A stretch of DNA of 64,000 bases, from the NCBI RefSeq assembly GCF_963676475.1, contig NZ_OY781106.1, forward strand, positions 1,550,001 through 1,614,000, written 5' to 3'. This document shows, in pieces, positions 17,464 through 25,536 of the stretch (the stretch's first letter is position 1; every line of letters starts with the position of its first letter). The notes below the pieces were generated by a model, which saw nothing but the letters and a program-made list of their open reading frames with translations, was not told where the DNA came from and searched no databases. The translations under genes and the position numbers were made by a program. The stretch is from an uncultured Celeribacter sp. Its GTDB lineage: Bacteria > Pseudomonadota > Alphaproteobacteria > Rhodobacterales > Rhodobacteraceae.

Positions 17464-18935
17464 CACAGCGCGCCATCCAGCGCTGAGACCGCCATGGAGG
17501 CCTGTTCCACATCGTCGAACGGAAAGACGTCGTCGCCGATCACCTGTCCGCTCTCATGCCCCTTGCCGCAGATCAACAAAGCATCCCCCGGTTGCAGCGC
17601 ATCGACGCCGCGCAGGATCGCCTCGGCGCGGTCGCCCACTTCTATGGCATCCGGCGCACCGGCCAGAACCTCGGCCCGGATCGAAGCCGGGTCTTCCGAG
17701 CGCGGATTGTCGTCGGTCACGATCACCAGATCGGCGTTTTCCGCCGCAGCCTTGCCCATCAGCGGACGCTTCGTTTTATCCCGATCACCGCCTGCGCCGA
17801 CGATGGCGATGATGCGGCCCATGACATGCGGGCGCAGCGCCTTGATCGCTGTGGCGACGGCATCGGGGGTATGGGCGTAATCGACAAACACCGCCGCACC
17901 ATTGTCACGCGTCGCGGCATGTTGCATCCGCCCACGCACGCCGGTCAGTTCCGGCAGGCAGGAAAACACCTCTTCGGGATCGGCGCCTGAGGCCATCACG
18001 AGACCGGCTGCGGCCATGACATTTTCGGCTTGGAACCCGCCGATGAGATCGAGGCGAATTTGGTAGATATTGCCCACGAAATCAATGCGCAGGTCTTGTC
18101 CGGTCGCATCGAACCGCTGGCCGACAATGCGCAAGTCAGAAGCGTCAGAGCGCCCCACCCGCATCACGTCGATGCCACGTTCGGCGCAGAGGCCTTCGAG
18201 CTCCATGCCTTTGGCATCGTCGATGTTGATGACGGCCACGCCGTCTTCGGGCAACACGCGGGTGAAGAGCCCGGCCTTGGCGGCGAAATAGGCCTCAAAC
18301 GTGGCGTGATAATCCAGATGATCCTGGGTGAAATTGGTGAAGGCGGCGGCGGTCAGTTCGACGCCATCGAGACGCCGTTGCGCCAGACCGTGGGAACTGG
18401 CTTCCATCGCGCCGTGGGACACACCGGCGCGCGCGGCCTCCGACAACATGCCGTGCAAGGTGATCGGCTCCGGTGTGGTGTGCGGGCTGGGCGCCTGCCA
18501 ATCGCCCTCGACGCCGGTGGTGCCGATGTTGATCGCGTGGACGCCCAGAAGCTGCCAAATCTGACGGGTAAAACTCGCGACCGAGGTTTTGCCATTGGTG
18601 CCGGTGACAGCGACCATGACATCGGGCTGCGCGCCATAAAACAGCGCGGCGGCGTAGGCCAGCGCCTGCCGCGGGTCTTCGACCACCACCACAGTGGGGC
18701 GGTGGTCGGCAATCGCATCTGCGGCCAGACGCGCACCTTCGGGATCGGTCAAGATGGCTTTGGCCCCCATGGTCAACGCCATCGGTACGAAAGACGCGCC
18801 ATGAGCATGCGCACCGGGGAGGGCCGCAAACAAGTGGCCCGGTTCAACCCGACGGCTGTCGACGGAAAGCCCGGTGATTTGGGTCTCTCCGCCGCTTTGC
18901 GCGGTCAATCCCAGCTCCGATAGAGATTTCATCAT
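17463..18935 (-). CDS. murE: UDP-MurNAc-L-Ala-D-Glu:meso-diaminopimelate ligase MurE
   Basis: Adds meso-diaminopimelate to the stem peptide. It has 490 residues from the ATG at 18935, with GGAG about 10 nt upstream; a TTG at 18965 would overlap ftsI and is less likely. ITGLSVDSRRVEPGHLFAALPG is the uridine domain, VAVTGTNGKTSVASFTRQIW near 105 the ATP loop, TNFTQDHLDYHATFEAYFAAKAGLF the central block, and TDDNPRSEDPASIRAEV near 405 contains the DNPR motif that selects diaminopimelate over lysine. It sits between ftsI and murF in the canonical order. Confidence 0.97.
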   Translation of the reverse strand: MMKSLSELGLTAQSGGETQITGLSVDSRRVEPGHLFAALPGAHAHGASFVPMALTMGAKAILTDPEGARLAADAIADHRPTVVVVEDPRQALAYAAALFYGAQPDVMVAVTGTNGKTSVASFTRQIWQLLGVHAINIGTTGVEGDWQAPSPHTTPEPITLHGMLSEAARAGVSHGAMEASSHGLAQRRLDGVELTAAAFTNFTQDHLDYHATFEAYFAAKAGLFTRVLPEDGVAVINIDDAKGMELEGLCAERGIDVMRVGRSDASDLRIVGQRFDATGQDLRIDFVGNIYQIRLDLIGGFQAENVMAAAGLVMASGADPEEVFSCLPELTGVRGRMQHAATRDNGAAVFVDYAHTPDAVATAIKALRPHVMGRIIAIVGAGGDRDKTKRPLMGKAAAENADLVIVTDDNPRSEDPASIRAEVLAGAPDAIEVGDRAEAILRGVDALQPGDALLICGKGHESGQVIGDDVFPFDDVEQASMAVSALDGAL

Positions 18936-18961
18936 GACCGCGCTCTCCGTTTGCTCGTCGT

Positions 18962-20764
18962 TCAATGCGTCGCGGTCAGTGTTACCGCAGCTTGGGAGGG
19001 GGATTCAATCTCGGGACGCAATCCCAAAAGCGGCGCCGTGCGACGGATCACCTCGCCCGCAACCGGAACGGCGGTCCAGCCAGCGGTGCGGCGCGGTTTT
19101 GGCCCGGAGGTTTCCACCGCCTCATCCATGGTCACGATCAGCACATATTTCGGATCTTCCGCCGGGAAAATCGAGGCAAAGGTGTTGATGGTCTTGTCCT
19201 CGTAATAGCCGCCTTGCGGGCGCGGTTTGTCTGCCGTGCCGGTCTTGCCGCCGACGTGGTAGCCGGGCACTTCGGCGAAGGAGGCGGTGCCTTTCGGGCT
19301 TGAAACCACTTGGCGCAGCATAGAACGCGCCGCACGCGAGACCTCTTCGCGCACCACACGCGGACCTTTGGGCACGAAGCCGTCGCGTTTGATCAGCGTG
19401 GGCGTCACCTGCGTGCCGCCATTCAACAGCGAAGCATAAGCGGTCGCCAGATGCAGCGGCGAGGCCGACAGACCGTGGCCGTAGCCGATGGTCAGGGTCG
19501 AAAGCTCCGACCAATGCGGCGGCAAAAGTGGTTTGCCAGACGGTGCCTCAGAGAGTTCCACCGGCACAGGTTCGAAAAAGCCCAAGGATTTCAAGAAGGC
19601 CTGCTGACGCTCCACACCGATCTGTTGCGCGATATGGGCGGTGGCGACGTTCGAGGATTTGACGATCATGCCCGTCAGGCTAAGGTTCGGGCCGTAGTTG
19701 TGGCCTTCGAATTCACCGATGGAGAACTTGCCCCAGCGAAACGGCGGGGTGGCCGGGATCAGCGTGTCGGGACCGGCAAGCCCCAATTCCATCGCCTGGG
19801 CGGCGGCGAAAATCTTGAAGGTCGAGCCAAGTTCATAGACGCCCTGCACCGCGCGGTTGAACCGCGGGTTGTTGCTCGGGTCTTTGCCCTCGAAAAACTC
19901 GGGGCGCGAGTTCGGGTCGAAATCCGGCAGCGACACAAGCGAAATGATCTCGCCGGTGTTGGCATCCATCATCACGGCGGCGGCGCCCTTGGCGTTCAGC
20001 ATCCGCATGCCGCCGTAAAGCACCTCGCGAATGGTGGTCTGCACCGTCATGTCGATCGAAAGTTGCAGCGGCTTGTCGCCATTGGCCGGGTCGCGCAGAT
20101 AGGCGTCCATCTCTTTTTCGATGCCGGACTGGCCGACAATCTCGGCGCTCATCACACCTTCGCGACCAAATTTGGTCCCGCCCAAAACATGGGCGGCCAG
20201 CATGCCATTGGGGTACAAACGCTCTTCGCGCGGGCCGAACAACAGACCCGGCTCACCGATGTCATGCACGGCCTGCTGTTGTTCGGGGGCGATCTTTTTC
20301 TTGATCCACAAGAACTTGCGCGTGCCGGTAAAGTCGCGGATCAGGCGTTCGCGGTCGAGATCGGGGAAAATCCGCACCAGTTCCTCGGCGGCGTGGATCG
20401 GGTCGATCATTTCCTGCGGCTGGGCGTAGAGCGAATTGGTCACGCGGTTGGTGGCCAGAATACGCCCGTTGCGATCGACGATGTCGGCACGTTGCGCCAA
20501 GATCGGCGTGCCGGACGCCGCCGCGCGCGGCTCTTCGGGGACGGTGGCGGAGACCTGCCCCATACGGGCGCCGACGACGACAAAGGCCGAGACGAAACAC
20601 AGCCCCAAGACCAAAAGCCGCCCCTCGGCCCGAAGGCGGGAGCGGTCGCGCATTTCCTCGTGCCGCAGGCGCAGGTTTTCGCGCTCGATGGCGTCGGGGT
20701 TTTCGCCCTTTTGCCGGGCTTGCAACACGCGGGCCAGCGGGCGGAGCGGTGTGCGGATCGTCAT
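18962..20764 (-). CDS. ftsI: Penicillin-binding protein 3 / FtsI, septal transpeptidase
   Basis: Class B penicillin-binding protein that cross-links septal peptidoglycan with FtsW. It has 600 residues: a cytoplasmic N-terminus, one membrane span at about 46-67 (LLVLGLCFVSAFVVVGARMG), a dimerisation domain starting near 85, and the transpeptidase domain with ELGSTFKIFAAAQAMELG (Ser nucleophile, STFK), the KSSNVATAHIAQQIG block (SSN) and VGGKTGTADKPRPQGG (KTGT). The ATG overlaps the ftsL stop by 4 bp. The insert ENPDAIERENLRLRHEEMRDR before the span is charged and cytoplasmic. Confidence 0.97.
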   Translation of the reverse strand: MTIRTPLRPLARVLQARQKGENPDAIERENLRLRHEEMRDRSRLRAEGRLLVLGLCFVSAFVVVGARMGQVSATVPEEPRAAASGTPILAQRADIVDRNGRILATNRVTNSLYAQPQEMIDPIHAAEELVRIFPDLDRERLIRDFTGTRKFLWIKKKIAPEQQQAVHDIGEPGLLFGPREERLYPNGMLAAHVLGGTKFGREGVMSAEIVGQSGIEKEMDAYLRDPANGDKPLQLSIDMTVQTTIREVLYGGMRMLNAKGAAAVMMDANTGEIISLVSLPDFDPNSRPEFFEGKDPSNNPRFNRAVQGVYELGSTFKIFAAAQAMELGLAGPDTLIPATPPFRWGKFSIGEFEGHNYGPNLSLTGMIVKSSNVATAHIAQQIGVERQQAFLKSLGFFEPVPVELSEAPSGKPLLPPHWSELSTLTIGYGHGLSASPLHLATAYASLLNGGTQVTPTLIKRDGFVPKGPRVVREEVSRAARSMLRQVVSSPKGTASFAEVPGYHVGGKTGTADKPRPQGGYYEDKTINTFASIFPAEDPKYVLIVTMDEAVETSGPKPRRTAGWTAVPVAGEVIRRTAPLLGLRPEIESPSQAAVTLTATH

Positions 20765-21132
20765 TCTTCGCCGTCTCCGTTTTCGATGGCATCCAGCGAG
20801 CCCACCACGTCATAAGTCTCGGTCAGCTCCAAGATCAGGTCTTCTTCCTGCGGGAAGGCCACCTGATCGACACGGCCGAATTGTTCGGGTTGAAACGGCA
20901 AGAGACCCAGACGGTCAAAGTTGATCTCCGCCAGATCGCGCAGCCGCTCGGGGCGGTTGAGATAGGCCCATTCGGCCTTCAAAACCGCCAATTCTTCGCG
21001 CTGATGGCCGATCTCGCGCTGAAGATGACTGACCTGTTTGAGCACGCGCTGGGTGGCGTAGTTTTCTTGGTAGGCCCAAAAGCCCAAACCCATAACCACC
21101 AGACTTGCAACAATAATATAGAACCCACGCAT
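20761..21132 (-). CDS. ftsL: Cell division protein FtsL
   Basis: Small bitopic divisome protein of 123 residues. It has a membrane span at residues 4-22 (FYIIVASLVVMGLGFWAYQ), then a periplasmic coiled coil (RVLKQVSHLQREIGHQREEL, residues 29-48) followed by AVLKAEWAYLNRPERLRDLAE, the typical FtsL/LysM-free ending. Sequence conservation is low in the family, so identification rests on size, topology and the fixed position between rsmH (2-bp gap) and ftsI (4-bp overlap). The acidic C-terminus is common in alphaproteobacteria. Confidence 0.9.
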   Translation of the reverse strand: MRGFYIIVASLVVMGLGFWAYQENYATQRVLKQVSHLQREIGHQREELAVLKAEWAYLNRPERLRDLAEINFDRLGLLPFQPEQFGRVDQVAFPQEEDLILELTETYDVVGSLDAIENGDGEE

Positions 21133-21134
21133 CG

Positions 21135-22124
21135 TTAATCTCGCCTCAATACTGGTTTCGGCAACCCCATAGCCGCCCGGTCCACCGCCTCGAAAGGCGC
21201 GGTGGTCCGCCGACCGACCCGCAAACGCGCAGACCGCGCGCGCGGGTTCACCTCTAGCTCGTCCGCATCGGGACCGATGGCTTTGGAGAGCTGCTCGAAA
21301 CCGGGTGTTTTCACCTCTTGTTCAGGAGCATAGCGCGACCCGCCACCGCCCGTCGAGGCCCTCGCCTGGAAAAAACGTTTGACCACCCGGTCTTCGAGCG
21401 AATGAAAGCTCACGACCGCCAGCTGACCACCGGGTTTGAGCGCGCGTTCGGCGGCTTCGAGCCCCTCAATGAGCTGCCCGAATTCGTCGTTCACCGCGAT
21501 GCGGATCGCTTGAAAGCTGCGGGTCGCCGGGTGGCTTTGCCCCGGCTTTTTACGCGGCAACAGGCGTTCGATCAGATTGGCGAGTTGCAAGGTCGTGGTG
21601 AACGGCGCTTTTTCGACGCGATCCTTGACGATGGCGCGGGCGATTTTGCGCGACTGTTTTTCCTCGCCATAATGAAACAACACCGCGGCGATCTCCGCCT
21701 CATCCGCCGTGTTGACGAAATCCGCAGCCGTGAGCCCGTCCTGCGACATGCGCATGTCGAGCGGGCCGTCTTTCATGAAGGAAAAACCACGCTCGGCCTG
21801 ATCGAGCTGCATCGAGGAAACGCCAAGGTCGAGCACCACGCCATCGAGGTCCGAGGCATATTGGTCCATTTCGCCGAAGGTGCCGAGCACCAGCTCGATT
21901 TTACCCTTGTAGGGGGCCTCATTGATCCAGCCAGCGGCCATCTCATGCGCCAGCGGGTCGCGATCGACGCCGGTGACGTGATCGGCGCCTTCTGCGATCA
22001 GGCCTTTGGTATAGCCGCCCGCACCAAAGGTGCCATCGAGCCAGCGGCCAGAAATCGGCGCGCACTCCCGCAACAGCGGGTTCAGCAGGACCGGGATGTG
22101 GGGTTTTGCATCATCTGAGGCCAT
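21135..22124 (-). CDS. rsmH: 16S rRNA (cytosine1402-N4)-methyltransferase RsmH
   Basis: SAM-dependent methyltransferase (MraW) acting on C1402 of 16S rRNA. It has 329 residues. HIPVLLNPLLRECAPISGRWLDGTFGAGGYTKGLI at 9-43 is the SAM-binding start, then VDRDPLAHEMAAGW, LDLGVSSMQLDQAERGFSF and GPLDMRMSQDGLTAADFVN. The C-terminal PGGQLAVVSFHSLEDRVVKRFF and NPRARSARLRVGRR are family hallmarks. It follows mraZ by one nucleotide. Confidence 0.97.
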   Translation of the reverse strand: MASDDAKPHIPVLLNPLLRECAPISGRWLDGTFGAGGYTKGLIAEGADHVTGVDRDPLAHEMAAGWINEAPYKGKIELVLGTFGEMDQYASDLDGVVLDLGVSSMQLDQAERGFSFMKDGPLDMRMSQDGLTAADFVNTADEAEIAAVLFHYGEEKQSRKIARAIVKDRVEKAPFTTTLQLANLIERLLPRKKPGQSHPATRSFQAIRIAVNDEFGQLIEGLEAAERALKPGGQLAVVSFHSLEDRVVKRFFQARASTGGGGSRYAPEQEVKTPGFEQLSKAIGPDADELEVNPRARSARLRVGRRTTAPFEAVDRAAMGLPKPVLRRD

Positions 22125-22125
22125 C

Positions 22126-22626
22126 TCAGACCTCCAGATCGTCCAAGAGGCTCAGCGGATCGAAATCCTCGCCCTGCTCTTCCAGCCATTTGTCGGAGAT
22201 CGCGGCGTCCACTGCCTCGTGGGTCTCCGGCTTCCAGATCTCGAAAGTCTCGCCCATGCCGGCGAAATAGGCCACGCCATTGAGGTCGATCTTGTCGCGC
22301 AAGGGCTGCGGCAGGACCAGACGGCCATCGTTGTCCACTTCGGTCGGGCGCGCGCGGTTGAGAATCATGCGCTCCATGATCTTGCGCTTTTCCGAGCCAC
22401 GCGGCAGGCGCGCGATGTCGGCGGCCAAGGCCCGGTAGCCCTCATAGGTGTGAACGATGAGTTGTTTCTGTTTGTCATGACCATAAACGATGACCATGCG
22501 GGGACGGCCGGTCTCGGCGGCCAGAGGATCACCCAGCTCGAGTTCGCGACGAAAATCGGCGGGGATCGACACGCGTCCCTTTCCGTCCACCTTAAAGGTG
22601 TGTTCGCCGATAAACATCCCGACCAC
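22126..22626 (-). CDS. mraZ: Transcriptional regulator MraZ
   Basis: SpoVT/AbrB-type regulator of the dcw operon, forming a ring that binds repeated TGGG-type half sites. It has 166 residues with two MraZ repeats: FIGEHTFKVDGKGRVSIPADFRREL (4-28) and the second one around RPTEVDNDGRLVLPQPLRDKIDL (90-112). A GTG start at 22626 is chosen because AAGGAG lies 7 nt before it, whereas the ATG at 22617 has no suitably placed site. First gene of the operon; phased TGGGA repeats and an extended leader lie upstream. Confidence 0.96.
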   Translation of the reverse strand: MVGMFIGEHTFKVDGKGRVSIPADFRRELELGDPLAAETGRPRMVIVYGHDKQKQLIVHTYEGYRALAADIARLPRGSEKRKIMERMILNRARPTEVDNDGRLVLPQPLRDKIDLNGVAYFAGMGETFEIWKPETHEAVDAAISDKWLEEQGEDFDPLSLLDDLEV

Positions 22627-22673
22627 CGGGGCGCTCCTTATCCTGTCCCTGCCCCGAAACTCCGGGGGCTTTT

Positions 22674-22716
22674 AAGCGAAACGGCGGAATGAGCTGCTGC
22701 CACTGCTCAATCCGCC
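22674..22716 (-). terminator. Internal terminator hairpin of the mraZ leader
   Basis: The arms 22683-22694 and 22705-22716 (GGCGGAATGAGC against GCTCAATCCGCC) pair over 12 positions with one mismatch around a 10-nt loop. On the minus strand the hairpin is followed by GTTTCGCTTAAAAG, a modest T-rich tail that suits partial termination. A second small hairpin, CCCCG/CGGGG, lies at 22652-22667, between this and mraZ. Confidence 0.65.
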
Positions 22717-22888
22717 GCCCTCGTCCCGATGTACGGGTTGTCCGGACTGCGCGCGCCACCTGGGGGGATGTCTGCTCGCTCGCGCGCCGGATCTCTTTGT
22801 TCTGGTGAGAATGGATGCCTGTATGAACCTGACTTATGGGTCTTTTTTCGCGGTCTTGAATGCGCCGCTCATTTCCTACTCACCGGAT
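22674..22888 (-). ncRNA. UpsM-like small RNA from the mraZ leader
   Basis: In Rhodobacter sphaeroides the dcw operon has a 268-nt 5' leader with an internal Rho-independent terminator; termination gives the 206-nt small RNA UpsM, reported as conserved in Rhodobacteraceae. Here a promoter-like pair (22895-22923) predicts a start near 22888, giving a leader of about 262 nt to the mraZ GTG. A strong hairpin at 22683-22716 would end an RNA of about 206-215 nt. The agreement in layout and size is the evidence; I did not compare the sequence base by base. Exact ends are inferred. Confidence 0.6.
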
Positions 22889-22894
22889 GCAGAC

Positions 22895-22923
22895 ACTATG
22901 CTACGGGAATTCATGGTAATCAA
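22895..22923 (-). promoter_or_regulatory. Candidate sigma70 promoter of mraZ operon
   Basis: On the minus strand TTGATT (complement of 22918-22923) and CATAGT (complement of 22895-22900) are separated by exactly 17 nt, each matching 4 of 6 consensus positions, predicting an A start at about 22888. The spacer contains a copy of the ACCATGAATTCCC motif that also occurs in the repeats at 23177-23242. Three CTCCACA repeats (22934, 22943, 22955) lie just upstream of the -35. Confidence 0.45.
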
Positions 22924-23129
22924 TGGATTTATTCTCCACAGGCTCCACATATTGCTCCACAGGGACACCCAGCCCAAGGTCTTGTGTCGAAAATCACGAA
23001 AATGAGAGCATATATAGATAAAAAATCCGCATATTAACCACATTTAGTCACACCAAACCTCCTCATTCCTCAAACCACTCTCCCAGAAAAATTTCAAGAA
23101 CCCCCAGAAACAGATAAAACTCCACGGAG

Positions 23130-23138
23130 TTATCCACA
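23130..23138 (+). promoter_or_regulatory. DnaA box
   Basis: A perfect TTATCCACA match lies in the AT-rich region upstream of mraZ. Related CTCCACA elements at 22934-22940, 22943-22949 and 22955-22961 and a TCCACGGAG just before the box form a cluster. It could tie dcw expression to replication; a single perfect site can also arise by chance. Confidence 0.35.
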
Positions 23139-23176
23139 GGCAGACGCGTAAAAAGTGATTCGATTTAGGCTAAAGG

Positions 23177-23242
23177 CCATGAATTCCCAGGTTTCCCATG
23201 AAGTCCCAGCCCCAAATTCCAAACCCGTCCCATGAATTCCCA
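23177..23242 (-). promoter_or_regulatory. Phased TGGGA repeats, candidate MraZ boxes
   Basis: On the plus strand TCCCA (TGGGA on the minus strand) begins at 23185, 23194, 23204, 23228 and 23238, giving spacings of 9, 10, 24 and 10 bp. Within this, CCATGAATTCCCA occurs at 23177-23189 and 23230-23242 and a variant with one change at 23196-23208; the inverted copy GGGAATTCATGG is at 22905-22916. MraZ in Escherichia coli binds TGGGN direct repeats separated by 5 nt, the same arrangement seen here. The sites are about 300 bp upstream of the predicted mraZ start, further than usual. Confidence 0.55.
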
Positions 23243-23272
23243 AATGCGGGACACCCTCAGCCCGAAACACGC

Positions 23273-23297
23273 AAAAAGGGGCCCGAAGGCCCCTTTT
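23273..23297 (-). terminator. Rho-independent terminator of TonB receptor gene
   Basis: The arms 23274-23283 and 23288-23297 (AAAAGGGGCC / GGCCCCTTTT) enclose a four-base loop that reads TTCG on the minus strand, followed by T residues. It lies 22 bp after the stop of the TonB receptor gene and works in the same direction as mraZ, so it insulates the dcw promoter region. Confidence 0.9.
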
Positions 23298-23319
23298 CGT
23301 CCACGAGTTGGAACTTGGT

Positions 23320-25269
23320 TCAGAAGTCGAGCGTCGCCGTCAGGCTGACCGTGCGGCCCGGCGCATAGATTGCCGTGGCGCGCGTGCCGTTGCCGAAACT
23401 GGAGCGCTCGTAATAAGTTTCATCGAAGAGGTTATCGACGCCGAGACGCAATGTGGCGCCCTGGATCGCCTGCGGCTGCCATTCCGCATAGGCGTTCACG
23501 ACCGTATAGTCGCCTTGCGCTTTATAGTCTCCAGCATAATCAATGGACCCGGCCCATTCGACAGTGCCGCCGACCTTCAGGTTATACTCGGCGAACTCCT
23601 GATCGACATAGAGCGCGGCCGTATCTCCCACCGGCATGAAGGTGCTGCCATTGGGTTCGATGTCCTCACCATCATATGAGGTGTCGACATTGGTGTAGTT
23701 CACACCGACCCGCCCGGTACCCCAGCCATAGGCCGCATTGACCGTGTAGCCTTCGCTCTCGTAGTCAGCATCGTTGGTCAAAACGGAAGAGCCATAGGAA
23801 GGGCGCCCCTCGACCGTGGTCTTGAAATAGGTCAGACCACCCTGAAACGCCCCGAAGTTGGCGTTGAAACCGACTTTGACGTTTTGCGACTTGCCCGGCG
23901 CGAAATCGGGATCGGTGACATAGGGCTCAGCGCGAGCATGAATATAGCCATAATCGCCAATCACATAGCCAAGCCAAGTCTCGGACGCCCCAGCGAAGAT
24001 TTCGACGCCATCGACCACCTCATAGGACAGGGTCGCATTGGCGCTGGCGCCACTGTCGGAAAAACGCTCGCCATTCCAGTCGTCGAAACGATGGAAATCA
24101 TAGCGCGCGCCGGTCGAGAGATCGAAACGCCCGAACTCAAGCCGCGCCTGTGCGAAGGCGCCGATCTGGGAGGTCGAAAAATTGCGCACGCCCGCCCCGT
24201 TGTCGCCATAGGCATCGACGGAGAAATCATGCTGATTGAAATCGACCCCCGCCGTGACCGTGCCACTGTCGAGCGTAAAGACGTTCTGAACCTTACCGCC
24301 GAACTGATCCTCTTGCAGGTCCATATCGCCGTTGGTCAGACGCCCCGTGGTGAGATAGTTCGGACGCCAGTAATCGTTCTCACTGACATAGAGGAACACT
24401 TCGGGGTCCCACAAATCGGTCGGCGCGGTCGTGGTGTATTTCAAAGAGATCGAGTCACGCGTCACCTCCATCGGGTAGAGCGTATCGTCCGTGCTCTGAT
24501 AGAGGTTCATCTTGATCGTGCGGTCTTCTTTGTCCTCGTCATGGGCAAAGTTCAGTTCGATGCGATGCGCGTCGAATTCATAGCCGAGTTTCGCAAGGAT
24601 GCCGCCCGCGCCCGGCGCAGAGCCAAGGACTTCATCGCCATCGCCGGTCTCGTAATCGTCGCCGTCCTGCTTGCTGACCATCAAAAGCCAGTCGAAGCCG
24701 TTGTAGGCGCCAAAGCCCGCGAGGCTGCCAGATACGCCCTGACCATTGTCGCCATAGCTCAAACTTGCACGCCCGCCGATTGCGTCGCCCGGCTCCAAAA
24801 GATCGTAGGCCGACACAGTTTCGTAGCGCACGGCACCGGCGGCGGCGGCGAAACCGCTGTCGGCAGCGGCCGCGCCTGCCTCGACCTCGACGGATTTCAG
24901 GAAGGCCGGATCAAAGACCGACGAGCCGGTGTGGTGCCAACTTGTGGCCGCCTGAGGCGTGCCGTCGATGGTGACGGCAAGGTTGGATTGCTCCATGCCA
25001 AAAACGTGGATGCGGCGGGCGGGACCGGCCCCGCCCGCGACCGTGACGCCGGATTCGCGGGCGAACAATTCGCTGACGTTTTTCGGGCTGAGCGCCTGAA
25101 TGTCCTCTTCGGAAATCACGGCACCGCCGGTGGCCTCGATGTTTTCCTGCCCCTCCTCGACCAGCGACACGACAATCGTGTCGAGGACATGGATTTCCTG
25201 CGCCACACCGGCAGATGCGAAGGCGACGTAAGACACGCCACACAAGGCTACGACACGCGACATTTTCAT
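23320..25269 (-). CDS. TonB-dependent outer membrane receptor
   Basis: A 649-residue outer membrane beta-barrel importer. A signal peptide is seen at 1-23 (MKMSRVVALCGVSYVAFASA, cleaved near GVAQE). The TonB box region is IHVLDTIVVS (26-35), and the plug domain has SPKNVSELFARESGVTVAGG and IHVFGMEQSNLAVTIDGTPQ. The barrel then ends with GRTVSLTATLDF, the usual terminal beta strand with C-terminal Phe. ATSWHHTGSSVFDPAFLKSVEVEAGAAAADSGFAA resembles receptors for heme or siderophores, but the ligand cannot be fixed. It is a single gene with its own terminator. Upstream, 25330-25390 is AT-rich and contains a TTTAGAA half site that could belong to an iron regulator such as Irr (weak). Confidence 0.9.
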   Translation of the reverse strand: MKMSRVVALCGVSYVAFASAGVAQEIHVLDTIVVSLVEEGQENIEATGGAVISEEDIQALSPKNVSELFARESGVTVAGGAGPARRIHVFGMEQSNLAVTIDGTPQAATSWHHTGSSVFDPAFLKSVEVEAGAAAADSGFAAAAGAVRYETVSAYDLLEPGDAIGGRASLSYGDNGQGVSGSLAGFGAYNGFDWLLMVSKQDGDDYETGDGDEVLGSAPGAGGILAKLGYEFDAHRIELNFAHDEDKEDRTIKMNLYQSTDDTLYPMEVTRDSISLKYTTTAPTDLWDPEVFLYVSENDYWRPNYLTTGRLTNGDMDLQEDQFGGKVQNVFTLDSGTVTAGVDFNQHDFSVDAYGDNGAGVRNFSTSQIGAFAQARLEFGRFDLSTGARYDFHRFDDWNGERFSDSGASANATLSYEVVDGVEIFAGASETWLGYVIGDYGYIHARAEPYVTDPDFAPGKSQNVKVGFNANFGAFQGGLTYFKTTVEGRPSYGSSVLTNDADYESEGYTVNAAYGWGTGRVGVNYTNVDTSYDGEDIEPNGSTFMPVGDTAALYVDQEFAEYNLKVGGTVEWAGSIDYAGDYKAQGDYTVVNAYAEWQPQAIQGATLRLGVDNLFDETYYERSSFGNGTRATAIYAPGRTVSLTATLDF

Positions 25270-25444
25270 GAAATATCCCCTCTTTCTGTGCGTTTCTTGT
25301 GGAGCTAGGCAAGAGGGGAAGGAATCACAAGTGTTTTTGTCAGGAATTTATTGCATTGTTATAAAACGTTTTTCTAAATCACGAGGCGTCGAACCATTTA
25401 AAATGGCGCGCAACCCCCAAATAACAAATAAAAACAGTAGGATA

Positions 25445-25485
25445 TAAAAGACCCCGCCGGATCGCTCCAGCGGGGTCGGCTTTTC
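25445..25485 (-). terminator. Terminator downstream of BCCT gene
   Basis: GACCCCGC at 25450-25457 pairs with GCGGGGTC at 25470-25477 around a 12-nt loop. The hairpin is flanked by AAAA on one side and GGCTTTT on the other, so it can act in both directions. It follows the BCCT transporter stop by about 50 bp. Confidence 0.8.
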
Positions 25486-25536
25486 AGCTCGTGTGTTGAT
25501 ATGGCCCTCCTGCAACAGACGCTGCAGGAGAAACCC

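Noticed and set aside
23157..23161. GATTC sites near the mraZ upstream region as CcrM-dependent control
   Set aside because: GANTC is short and expected by chance; no paired GcrA or CtrA site of good quality is present.
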